Shown: one piece after another, positions 53,801-59,306 of the stretch
How positions within the stretch are numbered: the first letter of the stretch is position 1
How the letters are laid out: each line of letters starts with the position of its first letter
Assembly: GCA_900545915.1 (NCBI GenBank)
Contig: URAV01000013.1
Coordinates: 17,342-81,341, forward strand
From: an uncultured Porphyromonadaceae bacterium
GTDB lineage: Bacteria; Bacteroidota; Bacteroidia; Bacteroidales; Coprobacteraceae
DNA length: 64,000 nucleotides
Direction: 5' to 3'
Program-made: the position numbers and the translations under genes
The notes under the pieces: generated by a model
What the model was told of the DNA's origin: nothing
Databases searched by the model: none
The model's input: only the letters and a program-made list of their open reading frames with translations

Positions 53801-54451
53801 CCTTCTACATCGGGATCTTTGTCGAACAGGAATATCTTACGTAAAAACAAGCGTTCGGCAGATGAAAATGTACAGGAAACTTATGTGAATAACAATTATG
53901 CCGAGAATATGAGTATTGTCGCCGTTTCGGAAGATGTTGAACCGGGAGATAAGATTCTTGCTTATGTCGACGGAGTATTGAGAGGCGTGAGCGATTGTGT
54001 CAATGTCAATGACAAGCAACTCAATTTCATCTCCGTATCGGGAGAAAGTCGTGATCGCGACGTGACGTTCGAGCTGGAGAGAAACGGAGACGTAGTGGCT
54101 CGTGCCAAAACGATGCTCGCTTACCGGTCGAACTCGGTAGTCGGAACGCTCGATCAACCGGTAGTTATCGACTTCAGCGCACCGGAAGACAATATCTCGG
54201 TTTACCCGAATCCGTTTACTGATAAGCTGAATGTCTATGTTAAAGCTAAGGCCGACGATACGGTTGAGGTTGCTGTTTATGATGTCATGGGACGTAAGGT
54301 AATGCAGTGGGCGAAAGAAACACTCAAAAGTGATTTCTATCATATAACTTGGGATGGAATTGCGAATAGTGATGCTTGTGCTCCGGGTATTTATCTCGTA
54401 CGAATTACTCTTAACGGAGAAACCGTCGTGCGTAAAGTAGAAAAACAATAG
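44828..54451 (+). CDS. Giant LamG-domain surface protein with T9SS type A tail (3207 residues)
   Basis: The signal peptide is long (cleavage near residue 43, after SAA). A first LamG/concanavalin-like domain lies at about 670-885, followed by carboxypeptidase-regulatory-like folds (VEGVMFYIDGKVASKSNG). Ser/Thr-rich amphipathic stretches lie near 1404-1497 and 1654-1744. Two further LamG domains are at about 2108-2300 and 2304-2500 (AHIAVVYDN, HHFAVSVNRS). Near 2700-2830 and 3010-3110 are two copies of a module also found in the next gene; GWNWVSFNLSNSN lies between them. The end is a type A sorting tail (YPNPFTDKLNV ... GIYLVRITLNGE). It is most likely a cell-surface adhesin or binding protein; ligand unknown. 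Confidence 0.85.
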   Translation: MDIYWNRIKKAPDRLRSFRGCLPRKFFLLMILFLSFGVEYVSAAHVWPNGVGDGIKYEWHPEGGYVYLKIPIWDDDGSDILSYNAGFSPETGWLDMTLGSATYTIYCDTGDGDGDDPYFNKKNGSEEVSITFPGKSGGVVYAEVRWYIKNAQLNQNSVPISFNGKWWNVGATKDQTINNHVVQVSTTATLPAITLGSPTYTQNGSTPQIRFSWNKDNSSGTGSIAQSGKVRLRKDSSSGTVIAEASASGSSGVFTVDATTIDLSRENRYVVTQDFSVKNISLSSTSNTATLDAYPQASKIGATFDESSRQINVTWSVPGTASSNYVKDDFILEYSYKLNGASSPTRESVSVPYELGQTSYSYAIDVPEKSVGEYSFFLIRETTQNYEAWNTTYGKRLEKEPLIVSTIHQTVTDPHVTLLRNGKALIYWKTSGDNWSNGSRFVLTRQNVTLSTVEDIEMPKSGLTYKPAEAELTPEEYAAYKQYFEGDDQGAYIDDMLQLCSEYRYKLQVKPNTNTYSPLEAVHTPETIIPREDGNLKPEMSASKGYFTDRVEIAWSTEGAAFDNFSVRRRIYDPNAQDDSSFEQITSVPGAATQSYYSVEDKNCVPGVIYEYKIVGLLKCANETVESITQPKTIGFRSPTGQIIGRITFDDGQAVEGVDVQVSSRESIGGQSIKFKGTDDSYLETDKSVAQTALPYTIQAYVKPASDNVTGIILKKGNYEVGLESGIPYFKVSQGSQSAKVSANEKLNTGRFSHISAVYQGGEGNDELYLYLCRENTAGVDTVLVYKYGITSLSIAPEEGKVEIGKGFNGYIDEVRVWDAALTQEDITGNYNRLLAGNEDNLQAYWRFNESVVTEFYDLSYHGTQYNENHGKIYNADLDSDVVPSPEQLSFRGVTDKSGNYRIIGIPYSGDGTEYTLTPYYGTHQFSPGEKTIVIGHSSMMFNIDFVDQSSFDLSGIVYYNNSTIPVEGVMFYIDGKVASKSNGEIITSNEKGEFEIQVPVGQHEVKASKQNHTFVNDGKLQNSFNADLDYQDNMANVRFWDATRVRLIGRIAGGAVQDTIPLGHSLSKNNLGEKVSLQLKLNDDSKGKIYYYKDENTGDERTEEEITVTHFHPEHKNTVKSDASFISIVPDPETGEFVADLIPEQYKISNISVTGYSGLSDANILDLTNAFSEEKVIYTSEPEDGGVVTEDTVKYNKSYKYIHREEPTLTISQVNGQGKTQFGSADYKMMNLAGGTDLISLYDENEKTYLMGKPVFEKGKTYKIKIDAYEEYPFYKEPQGGGVPEISDYDRVPVSEGSVSVTNGFAGKTNELYALDENGSVTIAYQTVEPSLSNITKKIEASFDFNSNTIVATPVEGYHIGGVMAGGKDFVTQGPTEALMVLRDPPGSLSYAYAEEGLAISNSSTVTSGTASNVDMQDDVLLGFELTTSVGVGVETETKTESENSMGVIVSSKADDSKSNTKVETTTLSTRFQTSDDPLYVGRNGDLIVANSTNISYGIENLLSIRPVGPNSGDPIVEAGSYCISSKQALSVGKSFGTLLVYPQVFIEQSLLPRIINLRDNILLDKGTTDEYAKTLANQNNEPVYISKIDRESEDFGKSNSDVSTFDGDSYRVIFPDNYDETTARDTIAALNTSIDSWIKILADNEEKKIKAVSYKNFSFQAGAGVEYSEEFVLSQEETKTTTFTVGSGLATELGMKVNGFGFKMTLNETVETSSGSEEGSSEEQTKKIGFVLAEEGDDDYISVDIRKEQGVSSGTNFVYYTQGGATACPYEGEEMTQYYEPGRHKLSEGTLRIEVPKIDAEVTTISNVPSDKAAVFKLLLSNDSEAQEDVIYTLKMDDASNNTGAKFTIDGVPLSTGRDFVVPYGDILEKTLEVRMGDAYDYEGLNLILASQCQYDPTDFLDDIADTVSLSVHFIPASTEVNIKSPGSNWVLNLNSPQLSDGTYYLPITVDGFDVNFRNFHHIAVQSKPSSSSDSDWQNIMTFYADETLYEEAQESDKAMIEGASITCNFVGTLDQNYDIRAVSYCSLGNDFVTAESQVVSGIRDLVLPKLFGTPKPASGILGIEDEIRIDFNEALAEGYFTNANFEVTAVKNGSNGDHDVSVDLNGETDYLTTEFDKNMTGKSMTMELWVKPDNLNRAGTIFTQGDTPEIFEVSFTADKRIEVQLGTEKYQSDVLNMSAGQWAHIAVVYDNTAGNLKAYYNYELAINKDNVPAYNGIGKIEYGRNVNGANYFAGCMHEARFWDEAYSIADIKSRSLSILSGMESSLVAYFPMDEGKGTLITDKARGNNAIMYGNWSTPDGKAIQLDGATGMVVINSSEIPVKDDKDFTLEFWFRTDASTKADAALVNNGKADGNERGEKGNKFFVGFENSQLIFRSNGYKEVINGSYMDQNWHHFAVSVNRSSGNAQIFMDGELKNYFRSDSVGAISGTEIYLGGCRWGDAQIPDMTYRDRFFSGQIDEFRMWNSALPQSIISRNTNKKMEGSEMGLIAYYPFEKYIVNTANIKELVYTLEDLVEGKSATTEGIVSETNERAPLKSKGPEQSVKYSFVTSGSAIIINLEEAPEVLEKTIVNVALRDVRDLNGNIDSTVYRWSAYIDRNQLKWGESEVAIDKKQYEEYEFIVPLNNIGGSVKNFTIEGLPSWLTADPMSGEIDPKGTQKITFTINEGTNVGTYEEVVYARGENNVTEPLPISVKINGEKPAWTVNPADYKYNMSVFAKMRFNTVFSTDKEDMLAAFQNGKCIGVANNSYDRDHDMWYTFLTVYNNEKQSGNIEFRMWDASTGKVYLATPTPERTITFVNDGVVGTAKDPIVFDGKEIFFQNINLVKGWNWVSFNLSNSNLPNVSATLMNGTWTTSDVVKSRDYFDSYSKTKGWTGSLTKNGGFDNVSLFMLHSSDDQILSTDGAMVDPKTTPITVLGGRWNYIGYLPSANIMVKEALAGYDAKEGDIIKSQSQFAMYSGTGWIGNLKYMEQNKGYMLLRTTSDNVAFTYPSTSGSLSNRNILRKNKRSADENVQETYVNNNYAENMSIVAVSEDVEPGDKILAYVDGVLRGVSDCVNVNDKQLNFISVSGESRDRDVTFELERNGDVVARAKTMLAYRSNSVVGTLDQPVVIDFSAPEDNISVYPNPFTDKLNVYVKAKADDTVEVAVYDVMGRKVMQWAKETLKSDFYHITWDGIANSDACAPGIYLVRITLNGETVVRKVEKQ

Positions 54452-54461
54452 TTAAAAAGAT

Positions 54462-54500
54462 CTGTTTCTACCTTCCTTTATAGGAGGGTAGGGACAGTTT
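54462..54500 (+). terminator. Long hairpin between the giant gene and the lipoprotein gene
   Basis: A 16-bp stem, 54462-54477 (CTGTTTCTACCTTCCT) with 54482-54497 (AGGAGGGTAGGGACAG), with three G-U pairs and a TTAT loop. It is followed by only TTTAAT, so it may be a partial terminator or attenuator that lowers expression of the two downstream genes, or an RNA stabiliser for the giant message. Confidence 0.6.
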
Positions 54501-54512
54501 AATATAGTAAAT

Positions 54513-54938
54513 ATGAAAAAAATAGTAAAATATTGCATGCTTTTATTTACTCTTACCATTTGCTTGGGAAGTTGTAAAGAAGAAGAGGTTTATACGACAT
54601 TTCCCGCTCCGGTTTGGCAGGTAGATGATGCGAAATATTCGGTGAGTATGACAGCCGTTGTTGTGTTGCCGGAGAACTTACAGCCTTATTTTCAGTCGGA
54701 TGATCAGATTGCGGCTTTTGTAAATGACGAGTGTAGGGGTGTAGGTCAGCTTATAGATAATGCCTTTTTTATTACGATAAAGGGAACTCCGGAAGAGACA
54801 TCGAAGGTGTCGTTCCGTTATTATAATACGCGAAACCAGTATATGTATGCGACTGACGCGAATTTGTCGTTCGAACCGGATGCTATTTATGGTACGGCAG
54901 ATGCGCCTGAAATGTTGGTGCTGAACATAATTCAATAA
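54513..54938 (+). CDS. Lipoprotein consisting of one repeat module shared with the giant protein
   Basis: A 141-residue protein with a lipobox (CLGSC, Cys at about 22). After the cysteine there is essentially one domain, which reads WQVDDAKYSVSMTAVVV, then DDQIAAFVNDECRGVGQL and later YGTADAPEMLVL. The same pattern occurs twice in the giant protein upstream. Lipidation should place it on the outer membrane. Its position between the giant gene and the OmpA gene suggests that it holds or docks the giant protein; this is inference. No known family name is attached here with confidence. Confidence 0.75.
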   Translation: MKKIVKYCMLLFTLTICLGSCKEEEVYTTFPAPVWQVDDAKYSVSMTAVVVLPENLQPYFQSDDQIAAFVNDECRGVGQLIDNAFFITIKGTPEETSKVSFRYYNTRNQYMYATDANLSFEPDAIYGTADAPEMLVLNIIQ

Positions 54939-54959
54939 TCTGATAAGGTAAAAATAATC

Positions 54960-56201
54960 ATGAAAAAAATGAATAAATATATTATTGTGTGTGCATTATC
55001 TTCTCTTTGTTTCTTGAATACTGTTGCTCAAACTAAGGGAAATAGGTCGGATATCCGTTCTAATTGGTATATCGAGATGGGAGTCGGTGCTCAGGTATTG
55101 TTTTCTGCAGATGCATCGAAACTCAGTTTCGGAGACCGTATTACACCGTCTATTTCATTGGCGGGTGGTAAATGGTTTTCTCCTTATTGGGGGGCTCGTT
55201 TTCAACTGCAGGGTTATAGTTTTAATGGAAATAGCACGACAAACGGGTTGTATTTGGGAAATCCTTTGAATAACGGACTTGTTTACGGCTCTAATGACCC
55301 GGTAAGAAATGAAAGCGTAATACGTCCTGATGGTAGTTACCGTCATTATTTACGTTATATGAATATGCATGTCGATTTTCAGGTAAGTCTTGCTAATCTG
55401 ATAGGAGGGTATAAGCCTGAACGGAAGTGGGACATCATTCCGGCTGCGGGGATCGGATATGCTCATGCTTTTGCTTATAAGGGGACTCCGAAAACGAATG
55501 TTATCTCTACCAATTTTTCTTTGATGGGAAAATATAAATTGCCGAAGGGGTTTGATGTGAACCTGGAGGTCCAAAGCGCATTATTCCCCGATCAGTTTGA
55601 CGGACGTATTACGGGAGGAATGTATGAAAGCAATTGTGCCGTTACGCTTGGGGTAACTTATAATTTCGGAAGCCGGGGTTTTGCAGTGGCGGGAAATGCG
55701 GCAAGACGTAAACACCGGGCGGCAAGAGGATCGAGAAAAGTGCGTTATGTGCAGATTCTTAATCCGGAGGCCGCAGAAAGAAAGGTCGAGGTTATAAGGA
55801 CTGTAAATGACACGGTTTTTATTAATAAAGAGGTTAAAGTGCGAGAAGAAGTTCCGGCAAGATCTAACGAACCTGTCATGTTGGGATCGATTCTTTTCGA
55901 TATAAATAGAACTGTACCGATGCAAGGGCAGGAGATCACATTTGTCAATATTGCGAAATTTATGAATGATTATCCCGGAGCGAAAATTCGTCTTGCCGGT
56001 TATGCCGATCAGCAAACCGGTACGCCTCAATATAATTTGAAACTCTCGACAAAACGTGGAATCTCAGTTAAGGATATTTTAGTAAAGAAATATAACATAG
56101 ACCGTAAACGGATCGAGGTTCAAGGAGTAGGGACGGATGCCCAGCCTTATGAACAGGATAAGTGGAATCGGGTGGTTATCGTTACTGCTGTTGATTTTTA
56201 G
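54960..56201 (+). CDS. OmpA family outer-membrane protein
   Basis: A 413-residue protein with a signal peptide (1-24, ends NTVAQ). Residues about 30-240 look like an eight-strand-type beta barrel (alternating pattern, several Gly/Tyr ends, ending GVTYNFGSRGF). A basic linker (KHRAARGSRKVRYVQ) follows, then the OmpA peptidoglycan-binding domain at about 305-410: ILFDINRTVPM, LAGYADQQTGTPQYNLKLS, KRG and NRVVIV, with the conserved Asp and Arg for diaminopimelate contact. It probably anchors the outer membrane, or the surface proteins of the cluster, to the cell wall. It is the last gene of the cluster and is followed by a terminator. Confidence 0.88.
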   Translation: MKKMNKYIIVCALSSLCFLNTVAQTKGNRSDIRSNWYIEMGVGAQVLFSADASKLSFGDRITPSISLAGGKWFSPYWGARFQLQGYSFNGNSTTNGLYLGNPLNNGLVYGSNDPVRNESVIRPDGSYRHYLRYMNMHVDFQVSLANLIGGYKPERKWDIIPAAGIGYAHAFAYKGTPKTNVISTNFSLMGKYKLPKGFDVNLEVQSALFPDQFDGRITGGMYESNCAVTLGVTYNFGSRGFAVAGNAARRKHRAARGSRKVRYVQILNPEAAERKVEVIRTVNDTVFINKEVKVREEVPARSNEPVMLGSILFDINRTVPMQGQEITFVNIAKFMNDYPGAKIRLAGYADQQTGTPQYNLKLSTKRGISVKDILVKKYNIDRKRIEVQGVGTDAQPYEQDKWNRVVIVTAVDF

Positions 56202-56361
56202 TTTCCGTTTAAACAGTGTGGATATACCTATTTATGGGTAATTATTTCTTGTTTTTTCACCGAATGTGGGTATTGTGGCTGTATTATTCCGATATTATTT
56301 TTGTATCGAAGAATTTGAATTACAGCAAACATTGTTCTTAGGTCGTACTAATTTATGTGTG

Positions 56362-56396
56362 AAAAAGCCTTTTCCAGACGGTAAAGGCTTTTTTAT
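56362..56396. terminator. Terminator after the OmpA gene
   Basis: AAAAAGCCTTT (56362-56372) pairs with AAAGGCTTTTT (56383-56393), followed by TATTTAC. It is also well placed for the converging DUF3108 gene, whose stop codon overlaps its right edge. Confidence 0.85.
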
Positions 56397-57250
56397 TTAC
56401 CTGTATATATCGCTTTTAGAGAACCTATTGCGAGTTTTCCTTCTACTTGAAGGGGAATTCTCCGTGAGTCATCGCTGATCCATGCCGTAATATTATCACT
56501 TACTTTTTCCCCTTTATTGTCAGAAAAGTGTAATTTGATCTTATAAGCTCCGAAGGGTGTTTTTTTCAAATCAAGGACTGTTCTGCCTAAATATTCGGCA
56601 GAAAGATGTTCTATATGATTTCCGGTGAAAATATCTACGTTTATACGGTCTCCTATATTTTTTGTTGAAAAATCTATTGTGCGTAGATAATAAAATACAC
56701 TGAGCATGTCATAAGAGCAATTGCTTGATGTAATGAGATAATCTTCTATCGCGTTTCGTTTGGGTCTGTATAGAGTGATGTTTCCGGTGCAGATGCCGTT
56801 AGAATAACTGTATTTTGTTACGTCTTTACGGTAAGTTCGGTCTTCATCTGAAATTTTTGCGTAATAGTGTGGTATAAGCCCGTCTTTATACATGATAGAA
56901 ACAAGTGTGTCCCGGACTCTGAAAATACGGTCGGCAAAAGCCAAAGTGCGAGCAGTTAATAATGATTTATAGTATTCCGTTCCGTTTTGGGAACGGATGA
57001 TATCTATATCCAGACTGGCTTCTGCTGCACGTTTCCAGATAAATCCCCATTGATATATGACATCATACGGAAGAGATTCTTTTTTGAAGTCCCATTTGAC
57101 AGGACATTGAGCTGATCCTTTTGGAATACAAAGTGCAAGAAGTATTATTAACAGGCTAACGGTAAGAGCCTTGACTTCGGGGTGTGATCGCTCCTGAGGG
57201 TCGGTTGGAATATACAGGTCCTTCTTCTTTATTATCATTTTGAGAATCAT
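56393..57250 (-). CDS. DUF3108 domain-containing protein
   Basis: A 285-residue periplasmic protein. The domain begins after the export signal LLIILLALCIPKGSAQ and shows LPYDVIYQWGFIWKRAAEASL, the typical start of DUF3108, and ends with RRIPLQVEGKLAIGSLKA. Function is unknown; it is thought to be a beta-rich envelope protein. Both possible ATG starts (57250 and 57238) lie inside the 3' end of the upstream gene, giving an overlap of about 83-95 bp and an unusually long 30-residue stretch before the hydrophobic core. The true start could be shorter with a non-standard codon. Confidence 0.8.
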   Translation of the reverse strand: MILKMIIKKKDLYIPTDPQERSHPEVKALTVSLLIILLALCIPKGSAQCPVKWDFKKESLPYDVIYQWGFIWKRAAEASLDIDIIRSQNGTEYYKSLLTARTLAFADRIFRVRDTLVSIMYKDGLIPHYYAKISDEDRTYRKDVTKYSYSNGICTGNITLYRPKRNAIEDYLITSSNCSYDMLSVFYYLRTIDFSTKNIGDRINVDIFTGNHIEHLSAEYLGRTVLDLKKTPFGAYKIKLHFSDNKGEKVSDNITAWISDDSRRIPLQVEGKLAIGSLKAIYTGK

Positions 57251-59105
57251 CCTTTTTTTCGTCTTTAGGTTTATTCTTGGTTATATCCAGTGGTTTTTGT
57301 TTATCCAGCGGCAGAGCATAAACATCCCATGTCTGTTCTACGTCCCAATTGGCTTTTAGATCGATGGACGTAGGGTAGTAAAAAACTTCTTCGGGCTGTC
57401 GTTTTTCTGCAAAGTTGCCGGTGTCGAATTTCCCATTTTCATTCCGATCTTTTATTAAACGAATATAGTATGTCCCTGGATCTACATATATAAATTCTGC
57501 ACCTCCGTCTTTAACCGGTGATTTGCGTACCGGCTGGTCGCTTGAGTTTAGCAGTTCTACAAATGCAGAGTCTTTTATGCCTAAAGTTTCTATATAAAAA
57601 TTGGAATATTCTTCAACTGTCTTTACTTTGAATGATTGGGAAAGTCTGTTACTCGGATTTCCGTAGATACTGACAGATGCAAGAGAGTCAAGTGATACCC
57701 TGTATTCGCCTCCCGGTTTCCATTTGGTTTTTAGTGAAAATATTCTGTGCTTCAAACTATCTTGGAAAAATGTATAGTCGTTTACGGGAGTCCAGACCGT
57801 ATCGACTTTTATCTCTAATTTGAGACTTTCTTCTTTTATGGAGTCGACCGGTTGATCGAATGCAAAGTTAAGCTTATCATATATGTTTACGATAGAGGAA
57901 AATTGTGGGGATATTTTCATAAACTCGATTTCCGGTGCTTGATCTTCATCTTTTTTATCTTTTTTGCTTTTTCGAACAGGTTTTTTTCTTTCTCGAAATA
58001 CTAAGTTTAAGGTGTCTTTAAACGGGGTGAGTTGTCGTAAAGAATCGGTCCTTTTATAATCTGCCGTGAATAGTAAAGTGTCCATATTATAAATGAGCGA
58101 ATCTTTAATCCAGTATAGAAGTGTGTCATTTGTCTGGTTTTTCTCGACGATAGCCCAATCTTCTTGTTGAAAATTCAGAGGAGTCAATACCGGAAGCGAA
58201 TCGTCAGGCGCTGAAAAAATGAGAGAAAATCTGTTTCTGTTTGCCCGTTCGAACTTTTCTAAATAGCGAGATTTGAATTGTTCGTTAAAAACTTTTAGAA
58301 TAATATTATTAGGATAGAAGTGGGGGAGAGTTACCATTTTTATCGTGTCGATTGTCATACTGTCTGCCCATATCGTATCTGCATGCATTACCATCTCTAC
58401 CGTCGGTGTTACGGTACTATCCATGAACGCAATGTCTTCGGATGGATTATCGAATTTGTAATCCCGGTTTGCATCGTTCAGTCCATATATGCGATATGTT
58501 CCGGCTCCGATGTTTTTTATGGAAAATCGTCCGTATGCATCGGACTTGGCGATCCTTTGCATCGGAGTTTTGGTAAATGCGGAATCGTTCAAGTTTGAAT
58601 GTAAGCTGACAAGCATCCCTGTTACCGGTTCTAAATTTTCTGCATTCAGTAATACACCGCCTATTTGCAGTGTGTCTATCGAATTTCCTGTGGCGAAAGA
58701 GAAACTGAAATTGTATAGCGGATTTCTTTCGTTATTGTCTGATATGGCATCTGAGAAATCGATTGTATAAGTGGTATTCGGAATCAATGAATCTTGTAAT
58801 TCTACGATAACTTTGCGTCCCGATGTTTGTATTTGCGGTATGTTTTTTTGTGCAGGAGAGACAATGACTTTTTCGGTCGGTTTATCCACTTGCACTATTT
58901 CATCGAACTCGATTTCTATTTTGTTTTTATTGAAATTGAGCTGATTGGGTTTCGGATTGCTTTTGACAAATACGGGAGGGGTTGTGTCTATCGGGCCTCC
59001 GGTCGGTCGTGCAATGTTGGCACAAGAGAGTATAAATGCCGCAGCAAAAGCGGTCAATATAAAATTTCTTGCATATAGTAGCCATTTAGTTCTATCCGGC
59101 ATCAT
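57156..59105 (-). CDS. Large lipoprotein with bacterial Ig-like domain
   Basis: A 649-residue protein. The lipobox FILSC puts the modified cysteine near residue 28, followed by ANIARPTGGPIDTTPPVF, a start I recognise in a widespread Bacteroidetes lipoprotein. An SbsA-type Ig-like domain (PPVFVKSNPKPNQLNFNKNKIEIEFDE) spans about 45-140, then a carboxypeptidase-regulatory-like fold (residues about 150-230) and a second Ig-like part near 395-510 (FAFDQPVDSIKEES). The C-terminus is rich in Lys/Asp and low complexity. Function is unknown, probably envelope-related. The ATG at 59105 gives a normal signal peptide; the frame is open 15 codons further. It shares its strand with DUF3108. Confidence 0.82.
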   Translation of the reverse strand: MMPDRTKWLLYARNFILTAFAAAFILSCANIARPTGGPIDTTPPVFVKSNPKPNQLNFNKNKIEIEFDEIVQVDKPTEKVIVSPAQKNIPQIQTSGRKVIVELQDSLIPNTTYTIDFSDAISDNNERNPLYNFSFSFATGNSIDTLQIGGVLLNAENLEPVTGMLVSLHSNLNDSAFTKTPMQRIAKSDAYGRFSIKNIGAGTYRIYGLNDANRDYKFDNPSEDIAFMDSTVTPTVEMVMHADTIWADSMTIDTIKMVTLPHFYPNNIILKVFNEQFKSRYLEKFERANRNRFSLIFSAPDDSLPVLTPLNFQQEDWAIVEKNQTNDTLLYWIKDSLIYNMDTLLFTADYKRTDSLRQLTPFKDTLNLVFRERKKPVRKSKKDKKDEDQAPEIEFMKISPQFSSIVNIYDKLNFAFDQPVDSIKEESLKLEIKVDTVWTPVNDYTFFQDSLKHRIFSLKTKWKPGGEYRVSLDSLASVSIYGNPSNRLSQSFKVKTVEEYSNFYIETLGIKDSAFVELLNSSDQPVRKSPVKDGGAEFIYVDPGTYYIRLIKDRNENGKFDTGNFAEKRQPEEVFYYPTSIDLKANWDVEQTWDVYALPLDKQKPLDITKNKPKDEKKDDSQNDNKEEGPVYSNRPSGAITPRSQGSYR

Positions 59106-59215
59106 CTGTATCGCTTGTTTTAAAAGGGTAAAGATACAAAAAAGTATCATTCGGCGATTGTTTTTTCTTTGATATGACAGATATTAACGGTGTCAAGTGC
59201 AAATTAATCAAACAT

Positions 59216-59249
59216 TTTGCTATCGGAATAGAAAAAAAACATATATTTG
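59216..59249 (+). promoter_or_regulatory. secDF promoter
   Basis: TTTG at 59216-59219 and TATATTTG at 59242-59249 match the Bacteroidetes -33 and -7 boxes with 22 bp between them. Transcription would start at about 59256, leaving a 50-nt leader. Confidence 0.7.
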
Positions 59250-59306
59250 CACCTTATTAAAAACAGGAAAAATCAATTAATCTAAAAATCATAAAGTAAT
59301 TATCAC

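Noticed and set aside
58883..58891. TTATCCACT as a DnaA box marking oriC
   Set aside because: It is a single near match inside a coding region with no cluster of boxes or AT-rich unwinding element around it.
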